Both the position numbers and the translations under genes were made by a program. From the NCBI GenBank assembly GCA_002399405.1, contig DHDP01000012.1:62001-126000 (forward strand): a stretch of 64,000 bases of DNA, written 5' to 3'. The stretch comes from Treponema sp. UBA4873 (GTDB lineage: Bacteria; Spirochaetota; Spirochaetia; Treponematales; Treponemataceae). Below, in pieces: positions 53,626 to 62,214 of the stretch. Below the pieces are notes generated by a model. That model did not search any database and was not told where the DNA came from. It saw only the letters and a program-made list of their open reading frames with translations. Each line of letters begins with the position of its first letter. Position 1 is the first letter of the stretch.

Positions 53626-55429
53626 TTTTATATACATTATCACAATATTTCCACTCTTTATTCGGTGCGCTTCCTGTTTTTCCGCTGAACTGAATGCCGG
53701 GCGGCAGATTGCCGTTTCCTCCCAGGAAGCAAGCTGGAATACAGTCATAAGCGGAGAAGCAGTCTGTGCTCCCGTACAGACGTCGTACGGATTCGCCGTT
53801 CTTACCGACGGACGCATGATTTCCGCATGCACCGACACAGGCACCGTTCTCTGGAAGCGCGCCGTCCCCGGCAGGCCGGATCCGTTTCTCACTGTCCTCG
53901 ACGGTGATTTTCTTCTTACGGTAAACGACGGACAGACACTTTCGCTCACAAATCCGGGAGGATTCACACTCTGGTCCGCAGATGTGTCGTTTCCCGTAAT
54001 CTCAGCTCCTGTACAGGGACGGGACGGACGGATTTTCGTACGCGGCGAAAAAGACATTTCATGCTACAGCATCAAGGGAATATGCAAGTGGCATATTTCG
54101 ACTGAGCAGCAGAGCATGCTTCCTGCAGGAGAACTTCCCGACGGCAGCCTTGTCGTATTCCTCATGCAGCCGGCCGGCGGTAAAACGGCCGCCGTACGGG
54201 TCTCCCCGTTCGGAGACGTGCTCGAGCAGATAACGTTTACGGGCATCGTGACGTCGGCGGCGTCATGCGGGGACGGACTGCTGCTTACGTTTGCCGGCGG
54301 CGGTGCGGGATTGTGTTCGATTCAGGATGCCGAAGTCCGCTCCGTATGGGCCGTTGCCTCTGACGACAGTATATTTGCAGGAACCGCAAAAGACGACAAA
54401 TCGTTTTTTCTTCCCGCAGGTACATCCCGCGCGGCCCTCGTACAGCCCCTGTCGGGAAATGCAAAAATCACGCTGTTCGATACGGGAAGCGGCAGTGTTT
54501 CAGCAACGCTTACAATTCCGAACATCAACATGAGCAGACCGGCGTATACGGCGTCGTACGAAAACGGCATCCTTCTTGCAGACGACAGGCACGCCGCCTT
54601 CGTTTCCGTTGACGGCATATGCGAATGGTGCGCCGTTCTTCCCCAGAAAAGCAGCAGCGGCGAATCATGGAATTATCTTACATATACATCAAGCGGCTTT
54701 CTCGTTTTCTGCAGAACTTCGTGGGCAGTCTCAGGATACCGCGTGGCGCAGGACATGCAGACACGAAGCAATTCAGGAAGGAAAAAAGTCCTGACGGATT
54801 ACAGCTCATTCATAAAATCAGAAGGAACGGACAGCACGCCGTTCGACGTCCGGGCGATTACCGGCGAAATCGGAAGCGGATTGACGGGCGACGACAGACG
54901 AGGAGCGCTGATTCAGGGGATGTACGGCAGAAAGGAAATAACGTGGACGCAGGAACTGCTTGACGCCGGCCGCGCATATCTCTCATATCTGCACAGTTCC
55001 GGTTCGGGGGGCCGACCGGCTCCTTCCGTATTCAACAGCGATATGACGGGAACCGACCGCATGCTGAGGCAGCTTTCACTGTATGGCACAAGTACGTTTC
55101 CCCCGCTTATCGCGCAGCTGCTCAACTCGGAGAAAAACAGCGCGCACATGCGCACGCTTCTCGAAACAGCCGCCGACTGCGCCTATGATCCTGACGGCTC
55201 ACTGCTCGATGCGCTCGACAGGGCGCTTTTTTCCATACCGGTGCAGGACGCCGCTCTGCAGCTTTCTCTGTGCGATGCAGTTTATTCCGTGTGCCGTTTT
55301 ATGGGACGCCCCGCATTCTACAGACACGGGCGCGATATCCTTTCAAACCTGCTGTCCCCGCAGTACGACAGCCGCGTGCGCACGTATGCGAGGAGGACTC
55401 TTACACGCATAGCGGACCTCGAATTATGA
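53609..55429 (+). CDS. Secreted PQQ-like beta-propeller protein with helical C-terminal domain
   Basis: About 606 aa. After a signal sequence (LSDFIYIITIFPLFIRCASCFSA) follow six or more blades of WD/PQQ-like repeats, for example GFAVLTDGRMISACTDTGTVLWKRAVP and DGRIFVRGEKDISCYSIKGICKWHIS. From about residue 405 a helical region resembles HEAT repeats (FPPLIAQLLNSEKNSAHMRTLLETAADCAYDPDGSL). Probably a periplasmic or outer-membrane-linked scaffold; function unknown. ATG 53609 lies inside the end of the methyltransferase gene with GGA upstream. Confidence 0.78.
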   Translation: MRKLSDFIYIITIFPLFIRCASCFSAELNAGRQIAVSSQEASWNTVISGEAVCAPVQTSYGFAVLTDGRMISACTDTGTVLWKRAVPGRPDPFLTVLDGDFLLTVNDGQTLSLTNPGGFTLWSADVSFPVISAPVQGRDGRIFVRGEKDISCYSIKGICKWHISTEQQSMLPAGELPDGSLVVFLMQPAGGKTAAVRVSPFGDVLEQITFTGIVTSAASCGDGLLLTFAGGGAGLCSIQDAEVRSVWAVASDDSIFAGTAKDDKSFFLPAGTSRAALVQPLSGNAKITLFDTGSGSVSATLTIPNINMSRPAYTASYENGILLADDRHAAFVSVDGICEWCAVLPQKSSSGESWNYLTYTSSGFLVFCRTSWAVSGYRVAQDMQTRSNSGRKKVLTDYSSFIKSEGTDSTPFDVRAITGEIGSGLTGDDRRGALIQGMYGRKEITWTQELLDAGRAYLSYLHSSGSGGRPAPSVFNSDMTGTDRMLRQLSLYGTSTFPPLIAQLLNSEKNSAHMRTLLETAADCAYDPDGSLLDALDRALFSIPVQDAALQLSLCDAVYSVCRFMGRPAFYRHGRDILSNLLSPQYDSRVRTYARRTLTRIADLEL

Positions 55430-55502
55430 GTAGCGGAAACATACGTATGATGCTATACTTTTATTAATATTAACATGGAAAAGGTGCCTTTCCGGAGGAA
55501 TT

Positions 55503-57155
55503 ATGAACAGACATTGTATTTTGACGAAAATTGTTTCTGCAGTAATCTGCATGCTGTTTTTCTCACTTTCCGTATCTGCGCTTGAAGTGGATAAAACAGA
55601 ACTTGAAAGCGCAGGCGGTGCGGATACAGTCGTATTCATAAACTACACCGGTCCTCACGCGGTCATAGATTCCGCCGCAGGCATCAGGGCAATAGGTTCC
55701 AATATGGGGACGGTCGTCGGCAGAACCCCGGCGTCAGCATCGTCCGCAGGAGACAGGAACAGATACTATGTCGTTCATGCAGTCGATCCGTCAGAAAAAG
55801 GAAAACTCGATGCCGATATCATGTTCATCGGAAACGGCGCCACTGTCGACCATATAGACAATCTGCGCCGCATTATTTCCGCATATCTCTCGACAGCGTA
55901 CAACTATTCAGGCAGGGACGCCGACACGCTTGCGGTATTCATCACCGTCTACAATGCAGTGTACCGCGGAAAAATCGACGCATATCGGACAAAATACAAG
56001 AATGTCGTCATGTCGAACATTACGGCCGCGTCCTGCGGTCTTGCGCTCAGATACAGCGAATGGCCGGGAAACACGCAGATTGTCATTCCGCTCTTCGACG
56101 CCGCAGCAGGCGGACTGAGCACCATCGACACCTCCGTTATCAGCGACACGAAAGTCGTAAAATCGATGCAGGAAGACGACGGCAAAAACATTGAAAACCG
56201 CAAGCAGATGGTCGACATAAAGGAGCGCGAATCGGACAACGCAACCGAAAAAGCCCGGACTTCGCAGAAAACCGCGACCGAAGAACAGAAAAAGCTTGAT
56301 GCCGAACAGAAACAGAACGACGAAAAAAAGCAGGAAGCAGCTCAGGCGCAGAAAAACGCGGACACCGCGGCGACGGAAGCTGCGGCAGCTCAAAAAGCCG
56401 CCGAGGCGAATCCGAACGACGCACAGGCGCAGAAAAATGCAGAGGAAAAGCAGCAGGCTGCGGAGCAGAAACAGCAGACTGCAGAACAGAAACAGACCGA
56501 GTCTGAAAAACAGCAGCAGAAAACGGACGAGCAGCAGCAGAAAACGGACGAAGCAAAACAGCAGGCTGCCGACGCGCAGGCGCAGGCCGATAAAAAGCAG
56601 ACGGAAGCTCAGGCTGAACGCACCGAAATCGCAAAGGACCAGCAGCAGGTTATGGATGCCTCAGCGGCGGAACAGGCGGCTCCCGCAGTATACGGTATGC
56701 AGCTCATCGATGAAAAAGAGCTGCTTTCCGGCATGGTGAAAGTAAATGCGGACACAGGCAGCATAATCCGGTCGTCGCCGGTTACGTATATCAGAGGCAG
56801 AACGGTTTATTCCGCCGGCAGCAGTTTTATCGCCGTAGCCGGTAAAAACGGCGGCAACGGAGCGGTAAAACTTATTCTTCTCGATCCGACAAATATGGAA
56901 ATGACGAAGGAAAGCAGCGAAATCGTCGCGGATAATTCGGTGCTTGTGCAGGACGGCAGCGATTTTTACTGCGTCATACAGGACGGAAAAAACTGGGTGC
57001 TCGGCAAATACGGCGCCGACCTTACGCTCAAGCTCAAATCGCCTGTCGCCGTAAAGAGCAGCACGCCCGTCACAATTTCCGGAGATAAAATCATAGTTAC
57101 CGGAAACGACGGCAAAATCAGACTGCTGTCAAAAAGCGATCTTACCGAAAAATAA
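55503..57155 (+). CDS. P83/100-family spirochaete antigen
   Basis: The 550-aa protein has a signal peptide (ILTKIVSAVICMLFFSLSVSA), an N-terminal globular domain (to about residue 225), a long Lys/Glu/Gln/Ala coiled coil (about 226-392) with many AEQKQ-, AQKNA- and TDEQQQK-like repeats, and a C-terminal beta-rich domain (about 395-550). This is the layout of the P83/100 protein known from Borrelia and treponemes, an envelope-associated antigen of unknown biochemical role. A strong GGAGG site precedes the ATG. The gene is convergent with dnaB, with only six bases between the stops. Confidence 0.85.
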   Translation: MNRHCILTKIVSAVICMLFFSLSVSALEVDKTELESAGGADTVVFINYTGPHAVIDSAAGIRAIGSNMGTVVGRTPASASSAGDRNRYYVVHAVDPSEKGKLDADIMFIGNGATVDHIDNLRRIISAYLSTAYNYSGRDADTLAVFITVYNAVYRGKIDAYRTKYKNVVMSNITAASCGLALRYSEWPGNTQIVIPLFDAAAGGLSTIDTSVISDTKVVKSMQEDDGKNIENRKQMVDIKERESDNATEKARTSQKTATEEQKKLDAEQKQNDEKKQEAAQAQKNADTAATEAAAAQKAAEANPNDAQAQKNAEEKQQAAEQKQQTAEQKQTESEKQQQKTDEQQQKTDEAKQQAADAQAQADKKQTEAQAERTEIAKDQQQVMDASAAEQAAPAVYGMQLIDEKELLSGMVKVNADTGSIIRSSPVTYIRGRTVYSAGSSFIAVAGKNGGNGAVKLILLDPTNMEMTKESSEIVADNSVLVQDGSDFYCVIQDGKNWVLGKYGADLTLKLKSPVAVKSSTPVTISGDKIIVTGNDGKIRLLSKSDLTEK

Positions 57156-57161
57156 CGTAAA

Positions 57162-58487
57162 TTACTGTTCCTGCTTGTTCTCGTATTTCGTGCAGGCGGG
57201 AACGAACACGATGTCCACCGGTCCCGTCGCACCGTTGCGCTGCTTTGCAATAATCAGCTTCGCAGGCTGTACGGGATCCTCGCATTTTCTGTCGCGGTGA
57301 ATGAAGATAACGACGTCGGCGTCCTGCTCGACGGAACCGGAGCCGCGCAGCTGGGCCAGATTCGGTTCCTCTCCTTCTGCTTCGCGCGAAACCTGCGACA
57401 GCGCCACAATCGGAATGTCGAGCTCGCGTGCAAGCGCCTTGAGAGACTTCGATATTTCCGCTACCTGTTCGTATACGGGCGCGGATGCGTCTTCCGTTGT
57501 AATGAGGCCGATGTAATCGATAAAAATTATTTTTACGTCGTGATTGGCAACAAGACGGCGCGCCATCGCCCGTAAATCTATGAGCTTCATGTTCGGCGTG
57601 TCTATGATAAAAAGAGGCGCCTTGAAGCATCGTCCCGCAGCATCCTGCAGTTTCTGGAAATCTTTGAGCTGCAGCAGTCCCGATTTGAGTTTTCCGCCGG
57701 GAATACGCGACTCCTGCGAAAGAAGACGCTGACCGATCGACTGGTACGACATTTCAAGCGAGAAAAAACCGCACGGTATGTTTTTATCAATCGTTATGTA
57801 TTCCATCATCGAAAGCGCGAGCGCCGTTTTACCGATTGAAGGACGTGCGCCGATGACAATCAGCTCGGAATTCTGGAAACCGCTCGTCATCGTGTCGAGC
57901 TGATGGAAGCCCGACGGAATGCCGGTGAACGCATTTTTACTCTTATATCGTTTGTCGATGAGGTCGATCGTCGTCGTCATGACTTCGTTCATATCGTGGA
58001 CTTTCGTCGTCTCGTTGCGCTCGGACAAGGCGAAAATTTTCTTTTCCGCCTCTTCGATGAGCACCTGACTGTCGTGCGTCTCATCGAACGAGGAAGCATG
58101 CATTTCCGACGATATTTTTATGAGATCACGGCGGTATGACTGGTCGAGCACAATCTGTGCGTAATACTGAACGTTGGCGCTTGTAGGAACGGTATCAGTC
58201 AGTGAAGCAAGGTACGCCGCACCTCCCGCTTTCTCAAGATTTCCCTCTTTCGTAAGCTCATTTATGACAGTCAGCGTATCGCCTTTTACGCTCTGACCGA
58301 AGAGAGTTATCATTGCCTGATAGATAATCTGATTCTGCAGCGAATAGAAACGGTCGGGTCTGAGCATAATGACAATATCCGACATAGCGCTCCAGTCGAG
58401 AAGAAGCGCACCGAGCGTCGCCTGTTCTGCTTCCATGCTGTGCGGCGGCACTTTATCCTTCAATTGTGTCTCAGTTCCCATTCCCAT
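57162..58487 (-). CDS. dnaB: Replicative DNA helicase DnaB
   Basis: Unwinds DNA at the replication fork. The 441-aa protein has the N-terminal DnaG-contact domain (PPHSMEAEQATLGALLLD), a linker, and the RecA-like domain with Walker A GARPSIGKTALALS, SLEMSYQSIGQRLLSQ, IFIDYIGLI, the QVSREAEGEEPNLAQLRGSGSVEQDADVV region and the end ATGPVDIVFVP. No intein is present. GGGAG stands one base before the first ATG and seven before Met3 (58481), which may be the real start. A 22-bp tandem repeat lies upstream. Confidence 0.96.
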   Translation of the reverse strand: MGMGTETQLKDKVPPHSMEAEQATLGALLLDWSAMSDIVIMLRPDRFYSLQNQIIYQAMITLFGQSVKGDTLTVINELTKEGNLEKAGGAAYLASLTDTVPTSANVQYYAQIVLDQSYRRDLIKISSEMHASSFDETHDSQVLIEEAEKKIFALSERNETTKVHDMNEVMTTTIDLIDKRYKSKNAFTGIPSGFHQLDTMTSGFQNSELIVIGARPSIGKTALALSMMEYITIDKNIPCGFFSLEMSYQSIGQRLLSQESRIPGGKLKSGLLQLKDFQKLQDAAGRCFKAPLFIIDTPNMKLIDLRAMARRLVANHDVKIIFIDYIGLITTEDASAPVYEQVAEISKSLKALARELDIPIVALSQVSREAEGEEPNLAQLRGSGSVEQDADVVIFIHRDRKCEDPVQPAKLIIAKQRNGATGPVDIVFVPACTKYENKQEQ

Positions 58488-58501
58488 ACTCCCACATATT
58501 A

Positions 58502-58545
58502 CTTATGAACAGGATATCAACAGCTTATGAGCATGATATCCACAA
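58502..58545. repeat. Tandem 22-bp repeat with DnaA-box-like cores upstream of dnaB
   Basis: Two directly adjacent copies, 58502-58523 and 58524-58545, match at 18 of 22 positions. Each contains a core like the DnaA box TTATCCACA: ATATCAACA in the first copy and ATATCCACA (8 of 9) in the second. They occupy the dnaB promoter region. Confidence 0.6.
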
Positions 58546-58570
58546 CCGGGTCCGCATACCTAAAGACACA

Positions 58571-58600
58571 GAGAGCCGGCAGTTCTAACCGCCGGCTCTC
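58571..58600 (-). terminator. Hairpin after rplI, probable end of the rpsF operon
   Basis: GAGAGCCGGC at 58571-58580 pairs perfectly with GCCGGCTCTC at 58591-58600 over a ten-base loop. On the minus strand it is followed by TGTGTCTTT, a weak T-rich stretch. It lies between rplI and dnaB. Confidence 0.65.
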
Positions 58601-58623
58601 GAAACAACCTTCACGCTGACAGA

Positions 58624-59220
58624 TTACTCTGCCGCGCCCTTCGCCTCATCGGCGCTCTCGGTTGATTCTGTATCCGCTGTTCCAGCGCTCTCTGCCGGTT
58701 CAGCCTTTCTTTCTTTCCGTTCTCTTTTCTCTTTCTTTCCTTCAGCCGATTCTTTCGTCACGGCATCCTTATCTTCCTGACCTTTTACGGAAATCTTCAT
58801 TTCTGCCGTCTGAGTTTCATACAGCTTTATGGAGAAATGATAATTTCCGACAGACTTTATCGTCAGGCCGGGAATATCGATGCGTTTGCGTTCGATTTCG
58901 AACCCCTGTTTTGCAAGCAGGTCGACAAGAACCTGTGCAGTAACAGCTCCGAAGAGTTTGCCGTTCTTTCCGCTCGGCATGACAATTTCAAGGCTGAGCG
59001 CTTCAAGCTTTTCCTTGAGGCCGGCAGAATCACTGCGTTTCTGTTCCTTGCGTGCTTCGATTTCCGCTTTGCGGCTTTCGAAAGCGGCAACAGTCGCATC
59101 ATTGTACGGAACCGCAAGATTACGCGGTCCGAGAAAATTGCGGTAATAACCGTTGGCAACGTTCTTTACATCACCCTCTTCGCCGAGGGACTTAACGTCT
59201 ACATTAAGAATGACTTTCAT
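58624..59220 (-). CDS. rplI: Ribosomal protein L9 with charged C-terminal extension
   Basis: Binds 23S rRNA at the base of the L1 stalk. Residues 1-148 are standard L9: MKVILNVDVKSLGEEGDVKNVANGYYRNFL, the connecting helix, and the C-domain with GKLFGAVTAQVLVDLL. After that comes an extension of about 50 residues, first Lys/Arg/Glu-rich and then Ala/Glu/Thr-rich, which other L9 proteins lack. Last gene of rpsF-ssb-rpsR-rplI. Confidence 0.95.
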   Translation of the reverse strand: MKVILNVDVKSLGEEGDVKNVANGYYRNFLGPRNLAVPYNDATVAAFESRKAEIEARKEQKRSDSAGLKEKLEALSLEIVMPSGKNGKLFGAVTAQVLVDLLAKQGFEIERKRIDIPGLTIKSVGNYHFSIKLYETQTAEMKISVKGQEDKDAVTKESAEGKKEKRERKERKAEPAESAGTADTESTESADEAKGAAE

Positions 59221-59283
59221 ATCAAGCTCCTATTTCCTTTCAGGCTGCGTCACCAGGAGTTGGATCGCAGTCCTGATAATTTT

Positions 59284-59646
59284 TTAGTCCGCTACGAACG
59301 GAAGCAGACAGATTGAACGCGCGCGTTTGATTGCGCGTGCGAGTTCTCTCTGATGTTTTGCGCATGTGCCGGTTATGCGGCGAGGAAGGATCTTGCCGCG
59401 TTCCGTCGTAAAGCGGCGGAGACTGTCGGAATCCTTGTAGTCGATTTTCGCTTTATTTGCGCAGAAACGGCATACCTTCTTGCGGAAGTATGTCTTTCCC
59501 TTGCCGCGTCCGTTTCCGTCGCGGTCTTCTCCGTCGCTGCTCTCGCGGTCAGTTTCGTTTATACCGACATCGAGGTTTGCATCATCCATTTTTTCGTCAG
59601 CAGGGGCATTTGTCTCTACTTCGTTATCTTTTGTTTCATCTGCCAT
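59284..59646 (-). CDS. rpsR: Ribosomal protein S18, zinc-ligand form, with acidic N-terminal extension
   Basis: Pairs with S6 on the small subunit. The S18 core occupies about residues 52-120: [54 protein letters not shown]. The CxxC plus CAKH pattern gives four likely zinc ligands, the so-called C+ form. About 50 acidic, disordered residues rich in Asp, Glu and Asn precede the core, so the protein is about 120 aa instead of the usual 75-90. It lies between ssb and rplI. Confidence 0.94.
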   Translation of the reverse strand: MADETKDNEVETNAPADEKMDDANLDVGINETDRESSDGEDRDGNGRGKGKTYFRKKVCRFCANKAKIDYKDSDSLRRFTTERGKILPRRITGTCAKHQRELARAIKRARSICLLPFVAD

Positions 59647-59662
59647 AATTTACTCCGTTAAT

Positions 59663-60154
59663 TTAGAAAGGAATATCTTCCGGGAAACCGCCGTCAGAGG
59701 AAGGCGCATTGTCTGCGCTGTACGTATCCTGCATGGCGCCGCCCTGAGGCGTATTCACCGCAGGTTTCGGCTGGAATCTCGGAGCACCCCCGGCACTCTG
59801 GCCGCCATCCGATTTTCCGCCAAGAAGCTGTACATTGTTCGCGACGATAGTAACTTTACTGAAGTTCTGCCCGTCTTTCTGCCAGCGGTCCTGCTTTAAA
59901 TACCCGTCAACCGCAATCTGCTTTCCTTTAAGCAGATACTGTTTCAGGTTTTCAGCTGTTTTTCCCCAGATTGTAATATCGAAATAATTCACTTCATCAG
60001 TCCACTGGTCGCCTTCTTTTTTACTTCTGTTGACAGCTATACTCACATTTGCACGGGCCATCTGACCGTTCCCCACATATGCAAACGAACGCTCATCGGC
60101 TCCGAGGTCTCTTGTAAGACGTCCTATCAGGAATACGTGATTCATGTCTGTCAT
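59663..60154 (-). CDS. ssb: Single-stranded DNA-binding protein
   Basis: Coats single-stranded DNA and recruits repair and replication proteins. The 163-aa protein has the OB fold (MNHVFLIGRLTRDLG, EVNYFDITIWGKTAENLKQYLLKGKQIAVDGYL), a Gly/Gln/Pro-rich linker, and the acidic tip ending in EDIPF used for partner binding. It lies 31 bp after rpsF and 16 bp before rpsR. Confidence 0.96.
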   Translation of the reverse strand: MTDMNHVFLIGRLTRDLGADERSFAYVGNGQMARANVSIAVNRSKKEGDQWTDEVNYFDITIWGKTAENLKQYLLKGKQIAVDGYLKQDRWQKDGQNFSKVTIVANNVQLLGGKSDGGQSAGGAPRFQPKPAVNTPQGGAMQDTYSADNAPSSDGGFPEDIPF

Positions 60155-60185
60155 ACTTCCAGCCTCCAGTTTTCTGATTTATTGA

Positions 60186-60479
60186 TTATTTTGCTTCTCT
60201 GTCGTCAAGTTTCACGAAAAGATACTTGAGCAGATTCATGTTTATTTTGAACTGCCTGTCAAGGTCCGAGATTTTTCCGGGATTAAGTTTAAGTGTAAAC
60301 AGGATGAAACGGCCGCGTTTCTGTTTGTCAACTTCGTAGGTAAGCTCACGGTCGCCGAACGGCTCTTCTTTTTCGATTTCCGCACCGTACTGTGCGAGAA
60401 CACTGCGCACATCCTCTGTGCCTTTCTTCGACTTCTCCTCGTCAATCGGGAAGATAGTCATAAGTTCATATTTTCTCAT
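60186..60479 (-). CDS. rpsF: Ribosomal protein S6
   Basis: Small-subunit protein that binds as a heterodimer with S18. The 97-aa sequence has the S6 fold: MRKYELMTIFPIDEEKSKKG, KKEEPFGDRELTYEVDKQKRGRFILFTLKL and the C-terminal LKYLFVKLDD. AAGGAG precedes the ATG. It is the first gene of its operon, with a consensus promoter and a hairpin in the leader. Confidence 0.95.
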   Translation of the reverse strand: MRKYELMTIFPIDEEKSKKGTEDVRSVLAQYGAEIEKEEPFGDRELTYEVDKQKRGRFILFTLKLNPGKISDLDRQFKINMNLLKYLFVKLDDREAK

Positions 60480-60501
60480 ATAATCTCCTTATGGACATTC
60501 G

Positions 60502-60521
60502 GGAGCCCGCAACGGAGCTCC
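60502..60521 (-). promoter_or_regulatory. Hairpin in the rpsF leader, candidate S6:S18 autoregulatory site
   Basis: Read on the minus strand, GGAGC (60521-60517) pairs with GCTCC (60506-60502). Inside, after a bulged T, CCG (60515-60513) pairs with CGG (60509-60507) over a TTG loop. It lies about 9 bases after the predicted start point and 22 before rpsF. S6:S18-binding leader RNAs are known in many bacteria; whether this one belongs to them is inference. Confidence 0.45.
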
Positions 60522-60536
60522 AAGGGGTGTTCGTAT

Positions 60537-60565
60537 ATATTAGCAGAATGATTTTTCAGGGTCAA
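60537..60565 (-). promoter_or_regulatory. Promoter of the rpsF-ssb-rpsR-rplI operon
   Basis: On the minus strand TTGACC (60565-60560), 17 bp, TAATAT (60542-60537). The start point near 60530 leaves a leader of about 50 bases. Confidence 0.85.
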
Positions 60566-60592
60566 GACGTGATTCAAATAAAATACAAGCAC

Positions 60593-60620
60593 TTGCGTCT
60601 TTTTCGTTCTGTACTATAAT
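60593..60620 (+). promoter_or_regulatory. Promoter of the ankyrin gene, predicting a leaderless mRNA
   Basis: TTGCGT (60593-60598), 16 bp, TATAAT (60615-60620). The ATG at 60628 begins seven bases after the -10 box and has no ribosome site. Confidence 0.7.
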
Positions 60621-60627
60621 AAAGAGT

Positions 60628-62208
60628 ATGTTTCCGAAAACTGACAGAAGCTGTATTCATTTTATCCCACTCCTGTTTCTCCTGCTTGTTTCCGCGGCGG
60701 GCGTATATGCATCGGGAAAGAGTGATACGTACGCCGCTCTCATACGGAACGGTACGGCCGGTGATATAAAAACCGCATTAAAAAAAGACGGCGACCTCAT
60801 CACGTATTCCGTCGGCGGAAACGACGATACGCTGCTTATGAGTGCCGTCGAATACAACCGCGGCAAAGACGTCATAAAACTGCTGCTCGACGCGGGCATC
60901 AGTCCGGCTAAAAAAAACAAGCTCGGCCAGTCGGCCGTCACCTATATCTGCCGGTATTCCGGCGACACCGGCACCGCATCGATGGTTCTATCGTACGGAA
61001 CGTTTTCAAAAAGTCAGATACGCACGCGCCTTATGTCGAAGGATAAAAGCGGAAAGTACGCTGCCCAATATATTGAGGAAAACAGCTCTGCGGAGATACA
61101 GCAGCTTGTAAAATCCTATCTGCGCAAAACAGATATTGCACTTCTGTTCCCGGCGGAAAGCGGAATTTCTTCCGCCGGCGCTGATCAGTCTGCCGAAAGC
61201 AGCCCTCCGGCCGCTCCTGCTGATGTTTTACCGGAAACTGCATCAGCTCCAACAGCCACTGCGGCAACCGTTTCCCCTCCCGCCGCGGCAGTATCCCCTT
61301 CGAACGAAGCCGCTGCGGTCCCTGCTTCAGGGGATACAGCCGAAAAAACGGAGCAAAACGCTCAGACCGTACCGCAGACACAGTCAGCGGATACACCTCA
61401 GAAAGTTCCGCCCGACACTGATGCCGCAGTCAGGCTGCCGCCGTCGGACACTGTGCCCGTTTTACCGCCGAAAGTTTCCGCATATCAGAAAACATCGGGG
61501 TATCAGAAAACGTCGCTCTACGATTACGCTTCGGACGACGAGACCGGCAGCAGTACACAGGATGTTTTATCCGGCAGCGAATTTATTCCCGACGCGAACA
61601 AAGCTGATGAAGCCGGTGTAACGCCTCTCATGACGGCACTGAAAGACGGCAACGACTGGGAGGTTGATGCGCTGCTTTATTCGGGTGCGGATGTCAATGC
61701 CGCGGACAAGGAAGGCTGGACGCCTCTTATGTACGCCGTACGCTATCAGAACAGCGAAAAGCTTGTAAGTACGCTTATCGGGCACGGCGCCGAAATCCGT
61801 GTCCGGAACAAATACAACGCTACTCCTCTTATGATTGCAGCACAGTATTCGGAAAATCCTTCAATACTTTCCCGCCTGCTTGCGGTATATTCCGCGGGAG
61901 AGAAAGAAGTTTTCAAATCGCTTATATATGCGATTACGGGGAATGCTTCGTCTGACAGAATCCGTCTTGCAAAAGTTCAGCTTTTTGTTGATAAAGGAAC
62001 GCCGCTGAACAGATTCTGGGAGGGAAAAACGCCGCTTATGTACGCGGCGGAAACAGGCAGTTCGACACCGCTCATCGCTCTGCTTGTAAAAAGCGGCGCA
62101 ATTATCTCCATACGGACGTCGGACAGAAAGACTGCATTCGATTTTGCTCAGGTAAACACTACGCTGCCTCATGACCAGATTTACTGGTCGCTCAATACAG
62201 GACGGTAA
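60628..62208 (+). CDS. Secreted ankyrin-repeat protein with Pro/Ala-rich linker
   Basis: The 526-aa protein has a signal peptide (IHFIPLLFLLLVSAAGVYASG), an N-terminal ankyrin-like part (DTLLMSAVEYNRGKDVIKLLLDAGISPAKKNKLGQS), a low-complexity linker rich in Pro, Ala, Ser and Thr (about residues 180-305), and C-terminal ankyrin repeats (GVTPLMTALKDGNDWEVDALLYSGADVNAADKEGWTPLMYAV and on). It is a probable periplasmic binding scaffold. Next to it, after 6 bp, is rsmD. The start fits the signal peptide; a promoter -10 lies seven bases before it. Confidence 0.82.
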   Translation: MFPKTDRSCIHFIPLLFLLLVSAAGVYASGKSDTYAALIRNGTAGDIKTALKKDGDLITYSVGGNDDTLLMSAVEYNRGKDVIKLLLDAGISPAKKNKLGQSAVTYICRYSGDTGTASMVLSYGTFSKSQIRTRLMSKDKSGKYAAQYIEENSSAEIQQLVKSYLRKTDIALLFPAESGISSAGADQSAESSPPAAPADVLPETASAPTATAATVSPPAAAVSPSNEAAAVPASGDTAEKTEQNAQTVPQTQSADTPQKVPPDTDAAVRLPPSDTVPVLPPKVSAYQKTSGYQKTSLYDYASDDETGSSTQDVLSGSEFIPDANKADEAGVTPLMTALKDGNDWEVDALLYSGADVNAADKEGWTPLMYAVRYQNSEKLVSTLIGHGAEIRVRNKYNATPLMIAAQYSENPSILSRLLAVYSAGEKEVFKSLIYAITGNASSDRIRLAKVQLFVDKGTPLNRFWEGKTPLMYAAETGSSTPLIALLVKSGAIISIRTSDRKTAFDFAQVNTTLPHDQIYWSLNTGR

Positions 62209-62214
62209 TAAATT

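Noticed and set aside
53068..54057. Long minus-strand open frame (329 codons) opposite the methyltransferase and propeller genes
   Set aside because: It mirrors two convincing genes, is rich in Arg and Ser as expected for an antisense shadow, and has no recognisable domain.
56180..56680. Repeated CAG/AAG-rich DNA inside the P83/100 gene as a possible tandem repeat or phase-variable tract
   Set aside because: The repeats are irregular at DNA level and reflect Gln/Lys/Glu/Ala codons of a coiled coil; there is no exact unit long enough for slippage.
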